64,000 nt of DNA from Mesorhizobium sp. GbtcB19 (lineage in GTDB: Bacteria; Pseudomonadota; Alphaproteobacteria; Rhizobiales; Rhizobiaceae): assembly GCF_019091085.1 (NCBI RefSeq), contig NZ_JAGXJY010000021.1, forward strand, positions 1 through 64,000. The letters run 5' to 3'. The notes below the pieces were generated by a model. That model had not been told where the DNA came from, searched no databases, and worked only from the letters and a program-made list of their open reading frames with translations. Numbering within the stretch: the stretch's first letter is position 1; each line of letters starts with the position of its first letter. Both the position numbers and the translations under genes were made by a program. Below are positions 1-8,914 of the stretch, in pieces.

Positions 1-237
1 CTGGTGCCGGGCGGACACCAGCTGGACGAGGCACCAGCGAATGTCCGTGCGGCGCCAGGACGCCACAGGCTGGCGCACCGCGGCGTGTTCGGTCCGCATC
101 CAGCGGATGAAGGCTTCCTGCACCACGTCCTCGGCATCGGCGACCGAGCCGAGCATGCGGTAGGCAACCCGCATCAGTTTTGGGCGCAGCGGCTCGAATT
201 CCGCCGCCGCGCCCGTCAGTGCCGGCTCCGTCGTCAA
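1..237 (-). CDS. ECF sigma factor, N-terminal part (cut by window edge)
   Basis: The first 79 codons of an RNA polymerase sigma-70 family (ECF) factor; the rest lies outside the window. Reading leftward from 237, the translation contains a region-2 helix (LRPKLMRVAYRMLGSVADAE) followed by the DVVQEAFIRW segment typical of sigma region 2.2-2.4. The proposed start is a TTG that overlaps the TGA of the preceding carboxymuconolactone-decarboxylase gene (TTGA), so the two are probably translationally coupled. ECF factors of the ECF41 group are known to sit beside carboxymuconolactone decarboxylases, so this is a candidate ECF41 member. The diagnostic C-terminal SnoaL-like domain is not visible here. 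Confidence 0.8.
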   Translation of the reverse strand, partial: MTTEPALTGAAAEFEPLRPKLMRVAYRMLGSVADAEDVVQEAFIRWMRTEHAAVRQPVASWRRTDIRWCLVQLVSARHQ

Positions 238-722
238 GCCGCGACCGCCTTGTTAGCTGCCGCCTTGTTGGAAGCCTTGATGGCCGCCGGATCGACAAAG
301 CCGCCGAAGCCGACGGCGATGCGGTTCCAGCCATTGATTATGTTGATCATCAATGTGAGCTTCACGCGCTCCTCCTCGGAGAAATGCGGCTTCAGCGCCT
401 CATAGGCCGCCTCATGCGTATGGCCTTCGCAAATCCTGGTCAGGGCTTCGGTCCAGCCGAGCGCGGCGCGCTCGCGGTCGGTATAGCACGGCGCCTCGCG
501 CCAGGCCGACAACAGATAGATGCGCTGCTCGGTCTCGCCGCGCTCGCGGGCATAGGTCGAATGCATGTTGATGCAGTTGGCGCAGCCATTGATCTGGGAC
601 GAACGGATCTCGATGAGCTCGGCAAGCGCCGGATCGAGGCTTCCGGCGATCGCGAGCGAAGCGCGGTGCCACTCCTTCATCAGCGAAGGGGCGGCGGCAA
701 GGGGGTCAAGTCTGACAGTCAT
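234..722 (-). CDS. Carboxymuconolactone decarboxylase / AhpD-family protein
   Basis: A 162-residue alkylhydroperoxidase-D-like protein. The redox motif is plain: C47-x-x-C50-x3-H54 (GCANCINMH) preceded by the ELIEIRSSQ helix. These residues form the peroxidase or thiol-redox centre in AhpD-family proteins. The start at 722 was chosen over an upstream in-frame start because AAAGGAACC lies just upstream and MTVRLDPL is a normal family N-terminus. Its stop overlaps the start of the sigma factor gene. A role in oxidative or electrophile stress together with that sigma factor is inferred from context; the substrate is unknown. Confidence 0.88.
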   Translation of the reverse strand: MTVRLDPLAAAPSLMKEWHRASLAIAGSLDPALAELIEIRSSQINGCANCINMHSTYARERGETEQRIYLLSAWREAPCYTDRERAALGWTEALTRICEGHTHEAAYEALKPHFSEEERVKLTLMINIINGWNRIAVGFGGFVDPAAIKASNKAAANKAVAA

Positions 723-930
723 GGTCGGTTCCTTTCGTTGCTTCCGACCACAAGACGAGCGAGGCGCGGCCAGTTGTGACATCGGCGGAGAATTTTTTCC
801 CGCCGTGCCTCTACCTGAGGAAAATAACGGCAATTGCGACGGCGGATTTTCGACAATGGCCGGCGCCTGGGGCGGCTATTCTCCGCTCCTTCGATCCTGG
901 CCAATCCGGGATGCAAAGGAATAGCGCCAG

Positions 931-2427
931 ATGACAGTGAGAGTGATCGTCCTCGATGCCAAGCCGCTCGGCACCGCCGATGTCGCCGAGATCGCTCGGC
1001 GCAATGCACGGCTGGTGCTCGGCGAGGAAGCCATGCGCCGAATCCGCGCCAGCCGGGCGATGATCGAGCATCTCACGCAGCTCGGCAAGCCGCTCTATGG
1101 CGTCACCACCGGGCTCGGCGCCTGTGTCGACACGCCGCTCGCCGAAGCCGATCTGATCGCCTTCCAGCACAGCGTGCCGCTCAGCCACTCGATGGGCGCC
1201 GGCCCGTCGCTGCCGACCGAGGCCGTGCGGGCGCTGATGGTGGCGCGCATCTGCGGCATGGCGGCGGGCGGCACCGGCACATCGGAAGGCGTGGTGATGG
1301 GCCTGATCGTCGCGCTCAACGCCGGCGTCCATCCGGTGATCCCGTCCTGGGGATCGGTCGGCGCCGCGGACCTCGCGCCGCTCGGCCATCTGGCGCGGGC
1401 GCTGCGCGGCGACGGCGAGAGCGAATATCAGGGCAGGATCATGCCTTCGGCCGAGGCGCTCAAGCTCGCCGGGCTAGAACCGCTCGACCTGCGCGAGAAG
1501 GACGGCCACGCCATCATCGTCGCCAACAGCCTTTCGACCGGAACGGCGTGCCTGGCGCTTGAGGAAGTGGCCTGCCTGATAGACTGGTCGCTGGCGGCGG
1601 TCGCGCTGAACTACGAAGCATTCCGCGCCTCGCTGAAGGCGATCGACGAGGACGCGCTGGCGGCGCGGCCGGCCTTCGGCCAGCAAGAGATCGGCGCGCG
1701 GCTGCGGGCTGAGCTTTCGGGCAGCGGGCTGTGGCAGGAGAACGCCGCGCGGCGTCTGCAGGATCCGCTGAGTTTTCGGTGCGTGCCGCAAGTGTGGGGC
1801 GGGCTGCTGCATGCCTATGAACAGACCAAGCTGGCGACCGAGATCGAGCTTGGTCATTCCGGCGACAATCCGGTCATCCTGCCTGAGGCCGAGCGGGTCG
1901 TTTCCAACGGCAATTTCGACCTCACGGCCTTCACCCTGACCTGGGAAAATCTTGGACAGGCGCTGGCGCATTGCGCGGTCGGCACCGCCAACCGCTCGAT
2001 GAAGCTGATGTCGCCGACGGTGGCGGAGCTGCCGCGCTTCCTGTCGGCCCGGGGCGGCAGCCGCCAGGGCTACGCCGAACTGCAGAAGCCGGTTGCCGCG
2101 CTGGAGGCCGAAATCCGGCACCTCGCCAATCCGATGTCGCTCAGCCCTTTGGCCATCTCCGACGGCGTCGAGGACCAGTCGTCGATGGCGCCGCGCGTGG
2201 TGGCCAAGACGGCAGGGATCATCGAGCGACTGCGCTATCTGGTGGCGATGGAGCTGATCTTCGCCGCGACCGGCGTGGAGCTGCGCGGTGTGCTGGACTC
2301 GATGGGCGAAGGACCGCGGCGAAGCTACGAAGCCGTGCGGGCGCTCGTCGCCCCGCTCGACGACGACCGCGAAATGAGCGCCGACATGGCGCGCGTCGCA
2401 CGCATGGTGGCGGGGCCACGGTTCTAG
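931..2427 (+). CDS. HAL/PAL/TAL-family lyase lacking the MIO triad
   Basis: A 498-residue protein, the usual length for the histidine/phenylalanine ammonia-lyase family. Conserved blocks include YGVTTGLG (canonical YGVNTGFG), SVPLSHSMG, DPLSFRCVPQVWG and SGDNPVILP with NGNF. At residues 141-150 it reads GSVGAADLAP where active ammonia-lyases have GSVGASGDLAP. The Ala-Ser-Gly triad that cyclises to the MIO cofactor is therefore absent and one residue is deleted. Standard MIO chemistry should be impossible, so calling it hutH would be wrong. No hut genes are nearby. It runs divergently from the AhpD gene and converges on an SDR gene. The reaction is unknown. Confidence 0.85.
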   Translation: MTVRVIVLDAKPLGTADVAEIARRNARLVLGEEAMRRIRASRAMIEHLTQLGKPLYGVTTGLGACVDTPLAEADLIAFQHSVPLSHSMGAGPSLPTEAVRALMVARICGMAAGGTGTSEGVVMGLIVALNAGVHPVIPSWGSVGAADLAPLGHLARALRGDGESEYQGRIMPSAEALKLAGLEPLDLREKDGHAIIVANSLSTGTACLALEEVACLIDWSLAAVALNYEAFRASLKAIDEDALAARPAFGQQEIGARLRAELSGSGLWQENAARRLQDPLSFRCVPQVWGGLLHAYEQTKLATEIELGHSGDNPVILPEAERVVSNGNFDLTAFTLTWENLGQALAHCAVGTANRSMKLMSPTVAELPRFLSARGGSRQGYAELQKPVAALEAEIRHLANPMSLSPLAISDGVEDQSSMAPRVVAKTAGIIERLRYLVAMELIFAATGVELRGVLDSMGEGPRRSYEAVRALVAPLDDDREMSADMARVARMVAGPRF

Positions 2428-2454
2428 AGCGGACCCAGAGGCCCGCCGCAATCG

Positions 2455-3222
2455 TCAGTGGTAGTAGATGCCGCCGTCTACGTTCAGCGCCTGCCCGGTG
2501 ACGAAGGCCGACAGGTCTGAGGCGAAGAACAGCACCGGCCCGACGACATCCTCAGGCGCGCCGAGGCGCTTCAGCGCGGCGACATCTTCCCAATGGCGGA
2601 TCGCGGCTTCGCTGCCGAGATTGTTCTTGCCCATCTCGGTCAGGATGATGCCGGGGCAAATCGCATTGACGGTGACGCCATCCATGCCGACTTCCTGCGC
2701 CAGCACGCGGGTCAACGTGATCACCACCGCCTTGGTCGCGGCGTAATGACCCTGCGTCGGCACGCCCTGCCGGCCGGCGATCGAGGCGATGTTGATCACC
2801 CTGCCTGATTTCCTGGCGCGCATGTGCGGCAGTACGGCCTGGCACATCATGAGCACGCCCTTGGCATTGACGTCGAAATGCGCGTCCCAATTGGCCTCGT
2901 CGAGATCCTGGAGCAGGCTGGGCTTGAGGATGCCGGCATTGTTGACCAGCACGTCGATGCTGCCGGCAGCCTTGAGCAACGCCTGCGCGGTGGCCTCGAT
3001 GTCCTTTTTCTTGCTGACATCCATCGTGTAGACATAGGCCTTGCGGCCGGCCGCCTCGATCTCGCCTTTGGTCACGTCGAGCTCGGCCGCCTGCGACGGC
3101 AGATCTGTGATGGCGACATCGAAGCCTGCTTCGGCGAGCCCCTTGGCGAGCGCGCGGCCGATACCGCGGCTGGCGCCGGTGACGAGAGCCGTCTTGCCCT
3201 TGGCTTCAGGGAGAATGGTCAT
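2455..3222 (-). CDS. SDR-family oxidoreductase (last gene of sugar operon)
   Basis: A 255-residue classical short-chain dehydrogenase/reductase. It has the nucleotide-binding TGASRGIG motif near residues 15-22, NNAG in strand 4, a catalytic Ser in INIAS and the YxxxK motif in HYAATK, followed by ICPG. The acidic residue after strand 2 (ITDLP) favours NAD over NADP. The start at 3222 overlaps the stop of the PfkB kinase gene (ATGA). It is the promoter-distal gene of the importer operon and probably oxidises a polyol or sugar intermediate; the substrate is not known. Confidence 0.92.
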   Translation of the reverse strand: MTILPEAKGKTALVTGASRGIGRALAKGLAEAGFDVAITDLPSQAAELDVTKGEIEAAGRKAYVYTMDVSKKKDIEATAQALLKAAGSIDVLVNNAGILKPSLLQDLDEANWDAHFDVNAKGVLMMCQAVLPHMRARKSGRVINIASIAGRQGVPTQGHYAATKAVVITLTRVLAQEVGMDGVTVNAICPGIILTEMGKNNLGSEAAIRHWEDVAALKRLGAPEDVVGPVLFFASDLSAFVTGQALNVDGGIYYH

Positions 3223-4184
3223 GCTGCTTCTACCTTTGATGTCTTGACCCGGAGCGAGTTCATCGCCGCGATCGTGTCGTCGAATGAAACAAGTTTGCCG
3301 TCGGAACCGAGCCCCATCGCCACCTTGGCGGCGACGGCGCTGGCAAAGCGCGCGGACTGTTTCAGGTCCCACCCCTTGACGATGCCGACGATGATGCCGG
3401 CGGTGAAGGAATCGCCGCAGCCGGTGGTGTCGAAGACTTCGACCTCGAAGGCCGGCAGATGGAAATCCTCGCCATGCTCAGGCGAGACATGGACGCCGTC
3501 AGCGCCGAGCGTGATGATGCAGTTCTTCACGCCCCTTGCCTTGAAGAAGGCGGCAACGCGGGCCGGGTCGCGGTCATGCGCCATCTCCCCGGCCTCATCG
3601 ATGCTCGGCACGAAATAGTCGATGTAAGGCAGGCACGGCTCGACCAGCTTCCACGTCTGCGGCGTCGCCTGGATGAGATCGAAAGTGGTGATGCGGCCAA
3701 GCTCCTTGGCGCGCTTCAGGAGGCGCACTGTCGGCTCGCCGTCAAAGCGCTTCAACAGGCCGGTGCCGCCGACATGGACGACGGTGGCGTCCAGCGCGGC
3801 GTCGAGATCGGCATCGGCGACTTCGAACAAAGTCGCGGTGCCGGGGACATGGAGCGCGGGACGCTCGCCGTTCGGCCGCACGGGCAGGATGGTGGAGGAG
3901 GTCTGGACGCTGCCGTCGCGGCGCACGAGGCTCGTCTCCAACCCGTATTTCTGGAGCTTGGCCAAAAACCAGTCGCCCATGTCGTCGAGCCCAAGCGTCG
4001 TGACGGCGCGCGTCTTCAAACCGAGGATGGCGCAGCCCATGCCGGTGGCGCCCGCCGTGCCGGCGACGGTCATGCGGATCTCCTCGATATAGTCGGCGCG
4101 GCCGCCTTCGGGGATGCGCGAGACCGGCCGTCCGAGGATATCGAGGACATAGAACCCGATCGAGCTGACGTCGAATTTGGGCAT
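3219..4184 (-). CDS. PfkB-family carbohydrate kinase
   Basis: A 321-residue ribokinase/PfkB-family kinase. The C-terminal signature DTTGCGDSFTAG carries the catalytic Asp and the anion hole. An N-terminal glycine-rich region (AGTAGATGMG) fits the sugar-binding half. PfkB kinases phosphorylate a sugar, sugar acid or nucleoside with ATP. In this operon the kinase probably phosphorylates the imported or oxidised substrate before the class II aldolase cleaves it. The start at 4184 (MPKFDVSS) gives normal family length. It lies 20 bases downstream of the permease gene and overlaps the SDR start by 4 bases. Confidence 0.9.
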   Translation of the reverse strand: MPKFDVSSIGFYVLDILGRPVSRIPEGGRADYIEEIRMTVAGTAGATGMGCAILGLKTRAVTTLGLDDMGDWFLAKLQKYGLETSLVRRDGSVQTSSTILPVRPNGERPALHVPGTATLFEVADADLDAALDATVVHVGGTGLLKRFDGEPTVRLLKRAKELGRITTFDLIQATPQTWKLVEPCLPYIDYFVPSIDEAGEMAHDRDPARVAAFFKARGVKNCIITLGADGVHVSPEHGEDFHLPAFEVEVFDTTGCGDSFTAGIIVGIVKGWDLKQSARFASAVAAKVAMGLGSDGKLVSFDDTIAAMNSLRVKTSKVEAA

Positions 4185-4204
4185 GGTTGGCGGACCTTTC
4201 GAAC

Positions 4205-5188
4205 TCAATGGGCGGCGCGGCGCAGGCCGAAGCTCGCGGCCAGCACCAGGAAGACGAGCACGCCGATGCCGACCTGCTGCCAGTAGAAATTCCAGCCGAC
4301 GAGCAGCAGCCCGTTCTTGACGACGGCTAGCAGCAACACGCCGAGCAGCGTGCCGATGACCGAAGGCTTGCGCTCGCGGCTGAGCGTCGTGCCGATGAAG
4401 GTGGCGCCGATGGCGTCGAGCAGGAAGGCGTTGCCGGAGAGCGGCACGTAGGACTTCACCGTCGCCGACAGAAGGATACCGGTGACGCCGGCAAGCAGCG
4501 CGCACAGCACATGCACCATCGACAATTCGCGCGGCACGCGGATGCCGGAATACCAGGCCACGCCCGGCTGCGCGCCCATCGCCTGGACGTAGCGGCCGAA
4601 GACCGAGCGATGCAGCAGGAGATGGACGGCGACGGCCAGGACGATCAGCACGATGACCGGCGTCGGCACGCCGAACAGCGCGGTGCGGGCAATCGCGTTG
4701 AACTGGTCTGCTGCGTAACCGCTGGTGAGATAGATCGGCTGGCCGCCGCTGGTCGCGAGCTGCTGCGTGCTCTGGCCGATGAAGAGCACGCCGAGCGTCG
4801 CCAGGAACGGGCTGATGTTGAGCCTGGTGATGAGGATCGCGTTGAGGATGCCGACAATCAGCGCGGCGCCAAGTCCGCCGGCGACGCCGACCACGCCGCT
4901 ATAGCCGGCGGCCAGAAGCATGACGAAGATCATGCTTGCCATATCGACCGAGACGCCGACCGAAAGATCGATGCCGCCGGACGAAATGACGATCGTGAGG
5001 CCGAGCGCCACGATCGCCAGCATGACGACGTTGTTGACCAGCACGTTGAAGAGGTTGGCCGGCGTGAGAAAGGTCGGGCTTGCCACCGCGAAGAAGATGA
5101 CGATGGCGGCGAAGGCGATGAGCACGCTGTATTTGGCAAGGAAGGCGCGCAGGCTGACCTTCGGGTTTTCGTTGGCCGAGACGCTCAT
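4205..5188 (-). CDS. Sugar ABC transporter permease (RbsC/BPD_transp_2 type)
   Basis: A 327-residue inner-membrane permease of the ribose/xylose/autoinducer-2 class, with roughly 8-10 hydrophobic segments. The family signature SSGGIDLSVGVSVDMASM is seen after the second helix, and GATFIGTTLSRERKPS near the C-terminus resembles the GGTSLxGGxGS loop of RbsC. The start at 5188 overlaps the stop of the other permease gene (ATGA), so the two are coupled and presumably form a heterodimer. The importer belongs to the carbohydrate uptake 2 (CUT2) family. Confidence 0.93.
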   Translation of the reverse strand: MSVSANENPKVSLRAFLAKYSVLIAFAAIVIFFAVASPTFLTPANLFNVLVNNVVMLAIVALGLTIVISSGGIDLSVGVSVDMASMIFVMLLAAGYSGVVGVAGGLGAALIVGILNAILITRLNISPFLATLGVLFIGQSTQQLATSGGQPIYLTSGYAADQFNAIARTALFGVPTPVIVLIVLAVAVHLLLHRSVFGRYVQAMGAQPGVAWYSGIRVPRELSMVHVLCALLAGVTGILLSATVKSYVPLSGNAFLLDAIGATFIGTTLSRERKPSVIGTLLGVLLLAVVKNGLLLVGWNFYWQQVGIGVLVFLVLAASFGLRRAAH

Positions 5189-6216
5189 CGCGAACCCTCC
5201 GAACCGCGAGCAAAGGACGTGATCGCCACCACCAGCAGGATCAGCGCGCCCTGCACGCCGTTGACCCAGTAGCTGGAGACGTTGAGCAGCTGGAAGCCGT
5301 TGGCCAGAAGGCCGATGAACAGCACGCTGAGCAGCGTGCCCCCCATGGTCGGTACGAAACGGCGTGAAAACACGGTGCCGAGCAGAGCCGCCGCCAGCAC
5401 CGACAGAAGCAGTTCGCCGGAGCCGGGCGTGCTGGCCGACAGGCGCGATACGGTGAGGATGCTCGCCACCGCCGCGCAGAAGCCGCTCAGCACGTAGGTG
5501 AAGGACACGTAGAAGGGAACGCTGAGGCCGGCCGCGCGGGCTGCTTCCGGATGGCCGCCGACCGCGTAGAGCCTGAGGCCGAACGCGGTGCCGTGAATGA
5601 CCGCGATCGTGATCGCGGAGAAGACGATCAGCGCCCAGGCGAGCGCGGAGATGCCGAGGAAGCTGCCCGACACCAGCAGGCCGAGCAGCGGGGAGGATGC
5701 GCCGACGACCGTGTTCTGGGTGAGCGTGAGTTCCATGCCGGCGGCAACGTTGAGCACGGCAAGCGTTGCCAAGAGCGGCAGGATGCCGAGGCCGACCACG
5801 GCGATGGCGTTCAGCGCGCCGACCGCCATGCCGACTGCGATGGCGGCGAGCACCGAGAGGAAGTCGCCATAGCCCATCGACAGCAGCGTGGCGTAGACGG
5901 CGGCGCAAAGCCCCATATTGGCGGCGATCGAAAGGTCGATGCCGCCTTCGGTGACGTCGGAGCCGCCGCCGATGATGACGGCCGTCATGCCATAGGCGAG
6001 CACACCCAGGATCGCCGACTGCTCGACGACGTTGATCAGGTTGAAGGTCGAGGTGAAGCCCGGCGCGAAGATGACGAAATAAGCCATGATCGCGGCGAAG
6101 GCGGCGATCGCGCCAAGCCGCACGACCAGCGCGCCAAAGCGACGGCCGGCGCTCTTGGCGGCGGCCTGCTTCTCGTGGGAAACGCCGACCTCGGTGTGAA
6201 GAACAGTCGCGCTCAT
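5185..6216 (-). CDS. Sugar ABC transporter permease (RbsC type), first of pair
   Basis: A 343-residue integral membrane permease paired with the one beginning at 5188. After a polar N-terminus of about 30 residues it has multiple hydrophobic helices and the CUT2 motif TEGGIDLSIAANMGL. The preceding GGGSDV is a variation on the usual SGGIDLS motif. Both ends overlap neighbours by four bases, with the ATPase stop upstream and the second permease start downstream. This is typical of tight translational coupling in an importer operon. Confidence 0.93.
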   Translation of the reverse strand: MSATVLHTEVGVSHEKQAAAKSAGRRFGALVVRLGAIAAFAAIMAYFVIFAPGFTSTFNLINVVEQSAILGVLAYGMTAVIIGGGSDVTEGGIDLSIAANMGLCAAVYATLLSMGYGDFLSVLAAIAVGMAVGALNAIAVVGLGILPLLATLAVLNVAAGMELTLTQNTVVGASSPLLGLLVSGSFLGISALAWALIVFSAITIAVIHGTAFGLRLYAVGGHPEAARAAGLSVPFYVSFTYVLSGFCAAVASILTVSRLSASTPGSGELLLSVLAAALLGTVFSRRFVPTMGGTLLSVLFIGLLANGFQLLNVSSYWVNGVQGALILLVVAITSFARGSEGSR

Positions 6217-7739
6217 GCGGCCACTCCATCGGCGTTCGAGCGGGCGCCGGACGAAGCCGCGAGCAGCGCGTCGCTGTTCATCGACGGACCGGAGAAGCTA
6301 CCGGCCAACCGGCCGCGATAGACGACCAGCACACGGTCGCAGACGCCGACCAGTTCGAGCAGGTCGGAAGACAGAAGCAGGATCGCCGCGCCCTCGCCCG
6401 CCAGGCGGTTCAGCAGATTGTAAATCTCGACCTTGGCGCCGACATCGACGGCCACAGTCGGCTCATCCAGCACATAGACACGCGACTGGCAGCTCAGCCA
6501 TTTGGCTAAAGCCACTTTCTGCTGGTTGCCGCCGGAGAGCTCGCGCACCAGCGCGTCGCGATGCGGCGTCTTGATCGACAATTCCTTGATCAGGCCGTCC
6601 ACCGCCTGGTTCTCGCTGCCGCGGCTGACCATGCCGCCGCGCGAATAGCGGTGCAGGCTGGCTAAAGAGATGTTCTCGCGCACCGACAGGCCGAGCGCCA
6701 CGCCATGCGCGCGGCGGTCTTCCGGCAGCATGGCGATGCCGTCGCGTACCGCCTTGACCGGCGTCGACAGTGCAAGCTGCTTGCCCTCGACCTTGACCTG
6801 GCCGCCCTCGGCGGTCTTGAGGCCGAACAGACATTGCACGATCTCCTTGGCGCCCGAGCCGAGAAGGCCGGTGAGGCCGACGATCTCGCCGGCGCGCACA
6901 TTGAAGCCGATATTCTCGAAGCTGCCGCCGAGGCGAAGATTGGTGACTTCCAGCACAGGCGCGCCCAGTGTGACCGCGCGCTTCGGAAACATCTCGCCGA
7001 CATCGCGGGCAATCATCATCGCGATGATCTCGTCGATCGGCGTCTGGCGCGGATCGACCGTGCCGACATCGGTGCCGTTGCGCATCACGGTGACGCGGTC
7101 GCAGAGCTTTTCGATCTCCTGCATGTAATGCGAAATGAAGACCACCGCGATGCCGTCGTCGCGCAGTCGGCGCAGCACGTCGAACAGGCTGTCCACCTCG
7201 CGCTTGACCAGCGCCGCGGTCGGCTCGTCGAGCACCAGCACCGACGCCTTCTGCGCCAGCGCGCGGGTGATCTGCACCACCTTCTGCTGCGCGGTGGTCA
7301 GGTCCTTCACCAGCGTGCCCGGCGGCAGTTCCATGCCGAAGAAGCGTTGCAGCAGATCGGCGGCCTTGCGCTCCATGGCGCGGCGGCTGACGAACGGGCC
7401 GAGGCCGATCTCGTGGCCGAGGAACACGGCTTCGCCGACCGTCGCGGTCGGCACCAGCAGCCTGTCCTGATGGATGAAATGCACGCCGAGCCTTTCGACC
7501 GAGGCCGGCGTCAGCGAGGCGACGGTCTCGCCATTGATGACGATCGAGCCGCCGTCCGGCTTGATGATGCCGGCCAGCACCTTGATGATGGTCGACTTGC
7601 CGGCGCCGTTCTGGCCGACAAGACCGAGGATCGAGCCACGCGCGATCTCGAGGTTCGCGTTTTCCAAGGCGCGCACCGGACCGAACCGCTTCGATATGCC
7701 CGTCATCGATACAGCAATGTCACGCTTTGCTGTCTGCAT
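6213..7739 (-). CDS. Sugar ABC transporter ATP-binding protein, two-domain (RbsA-like)
   Basis: About 508 residues with two fused ABC domains, as in RbsA/XylG/MglA. The N-terminal half has Walker A GQNGAGKST and Walker B VLVLDEPTAAL. Its signature region reads LTTAQQKVVQI, degenerate compared with LSGGQ. The C-terminal half has a degenerate Walker A (GLLGSGAKE) but an intact LSGGNQQKVALAKWL and Walker B VYVLDEPTVAVD. One degenerate ATP site is normal in this family. The ATG at 7739 was chosen because AGGA sits about nine bases upstream; in-frame alternatives lie at 7748 and 7775. The gene follows a strong hairpin after the binding-protein gene. Confidence 0.93.
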   Translation of the reverse strand: MQTAKRDIAVSMTGISKRFGPVRALENANLEIARGSILGLVGQNGAGKSTIIKVLAGIIKPDGGSIVINGETVASLTPASVERLGVHFIHQDRLLVPTATVGEAVFLGHEIGLGPFVSRRAMERKAADLLQRFFGMELPPGTLVKDLTTAQQKVVQITRALAQKASVLVLDEPTAALVKREVDSLFDVLRRLRDDGIAVVFISHYMQEIEKLCDRVTVMRNGTDVGTVDPRQTPIDEIIAMMIARDVGEMFPKRAVTLGAPVLEVTNLRLGGSFENIGFNVRAGEIVGLTGLLGSGAKEIVQCLFGLKTAEGGQVKVEGKQLALSTPVKAVRDGIAMLPEDRRAHGVALGLSVRENISLASLHRYSRGGMVSRGSENQAVDGLIKELSIKTPHRDALVRELSGGNQQKVALAKWLSCQSRVYVLDEPTVAVDVGAKVEIYNLLNRLAGEGAAILLLSSDLLELVGVCDRVLVVYRGRLAGSFSGPSMNSDALLAASSGARSNADGVAA

Positions 7740-7762
7740 GGCCGTCATTCCTGGTTGGATAT

Positions 7763-7794
7763 GACGGGCAGCCACATAGGCATGGCTGCCCGTC
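7763..7794 (-). terminator. Intercistronic stem-loop after the binding-protein gene
   Basis: A perfect 12-base-pair inverted repeat (GACGGGCAGCCA at 7763-7774 against TGGCTGCCCGTC at 7783-7794, 8-base loop). It lies between the binding-protein stop and the ATPase start. There is no U-tract after it on the minus strand. It is more likely a 3'-end stabiliser or partial attenuator that raises binding-protein mRNA over the membrane components than a full terminator. Confidence 0.75.
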
Positions 7795-7807
7795 GTTTCG
7801 TTCCGTC

Positions 7808-8809
7808 TTATTTAACGCCGGCCTTCTCGGCGGCGTCGAGGAACGGCTTTCCTTTTTCGGCGGCATTTTCCTTGTTGATCAGCACCGAAGGCACGAAAGT
7901 GAACGGCGGCACTTTCTGGCCGGCCAGATATTTCGCGGCGTTGTCGACCGAGGTCTTGCCGATCTCATAGGGCTGCTGCGCCGCGACCGCGCCGGCCGAC
8001 GACTTCGGATCCATCACCATCTTGATGACTTCCGGGCTGCCGTCGATGCCGTAGGTCTTGACCTCGTTGCGGCCGGCGGCTTCGACCGCCTGCGTGGCGC
8101 CGATCTGCGGCACGTCCCAGCAGGCCCACACCGCGCCCACCGAACCCTTCTCGGGCGACTTGGTCAGCATGTCGGTGACGTTGGAATAGGCGCTCTGCAC
8201 CGTGTTCGGGATCACGTCGCGCAGTTCCGGCTCGACGATCTTCACATCCGGGAACGAGGTCAGCACATATTTCAGCTGGTCGTAGCGGATCTTGCAGACC
8301 GGCACGCTGTAGAAGCCGTTGAAGACCAGCACATTGCCCTTGCCGCCCATGTCGGCGACCATCTGCAAAGCGATCTCGGCGCCGATATTGTAGTTGTTCG
8401 ACGTGGTGTTGTTGATGGCGTGCGGCGTGGCGGTGTCGACGGTGAACAGCGGGATGCCGGCATCGCGGATCTTCTGCAGCCACGGATTCAGCACTTCGAG
8501 ATTGCCGAGCTGCTCGATGATGGCGTCCGGCTTCTGCGCGATCAGCGTCTGCAACTGCGCGATCTGCTGCTGGTCCTTGCGGCCGGCATCGAGCGCAATG
8601 ACCTCGCCGCCGAGCTCCTTGACGCGATCCTGGATGCCCCGGAACGCCATCAGGTCCCAATAGTGATCTGTGCCGATAGCGGAGACGCCGATGCGCTTGC
8701 CCTTGAGCGAGAGCTCCTCGGCGCTCGCGCCGGAGATGGCGGCCAGGCTGCAAGCCGCCGCCAGCCCCAGAGCGAGCGCCTTGACCAGACCTTTCACTGT
8801 ATTTGTCAT
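7808..8809 (-). CDS. Periplasmic sugar-binding protein of CUT2 ABC importer
   Basis: A 333-residue substrate-binding protein of the Peripla_BP_4 (ribose/autoinducer-2-like) type. It has a Sec signal peptide of about 30 residues, with a hydrophobic ALALGLAAACSLAAISG core and a likely AXA cleavage site before EELSLKGK. The mature part begins with the family pattern KRIGVSAIGTDHYW. A good ribosome-binding site (GGGAGGAAATGAA) precedes the ATG at 8809. It is the first transport gene in the operon after the aldolase and is followed by a strong hairpin. The ligand is unknown. Confidence 0.93.
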   Translation of the reverse strand: MTNTVKGLVKALALGLAAACSLAAISGASAEELSLKGKRIGVSAIGTDHYWDLMAFRGIQDRVKELGGEVIALDAGRKDQQQIAQLQTLIAQKPDAIIEQLGNLEVLNPWLQKIRDAGIPLFTVDTATPHAINNTTSNNYNIGAEIALQMVADMGGKGNVLVFNGFYSVPVCKIRYDQLKYVLTSFPDVKIVEPELRDVIPNTVQSAYSNVTDMLTKSPEKGSVGAVWACWDVPQIGATQAVEAAGRNEVKTYGIDGSPEVIKMVMDPKSSAGAVAAQQPYEIGKTSVDNAAKYLAGQKVPPFTFVPSVLINKENAAEKGKPFLDAAEKAGVK

Positions 8810-8914
8810 TTCATTTCCTCCCTTGTTGATCGCTCCGGGCCTTCCCGGAGGATATGCGAAACTCTCAACCTCCGCTCGGTCCCTAGCGTGGTCGCTTCGG
8901 GCAGAGCCCTCCGC

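Noticed and set aside
931..2427. Annotation as histidine ammonia-lyase (hutH)
   Set aside because: The MIO triad is missing and no hut genes are adjacent, so a specific histidine-degradation call is not supported.
4205..6229. A 674-residue minus-strand frame spanning both permease genes
   Set aside because: Only its C-terminal half matches a permease. The N-terminal half is an Arg/His-rich out-of-frame translation of the other permease, and a normal start with a 4-base overlap exists at 5188.
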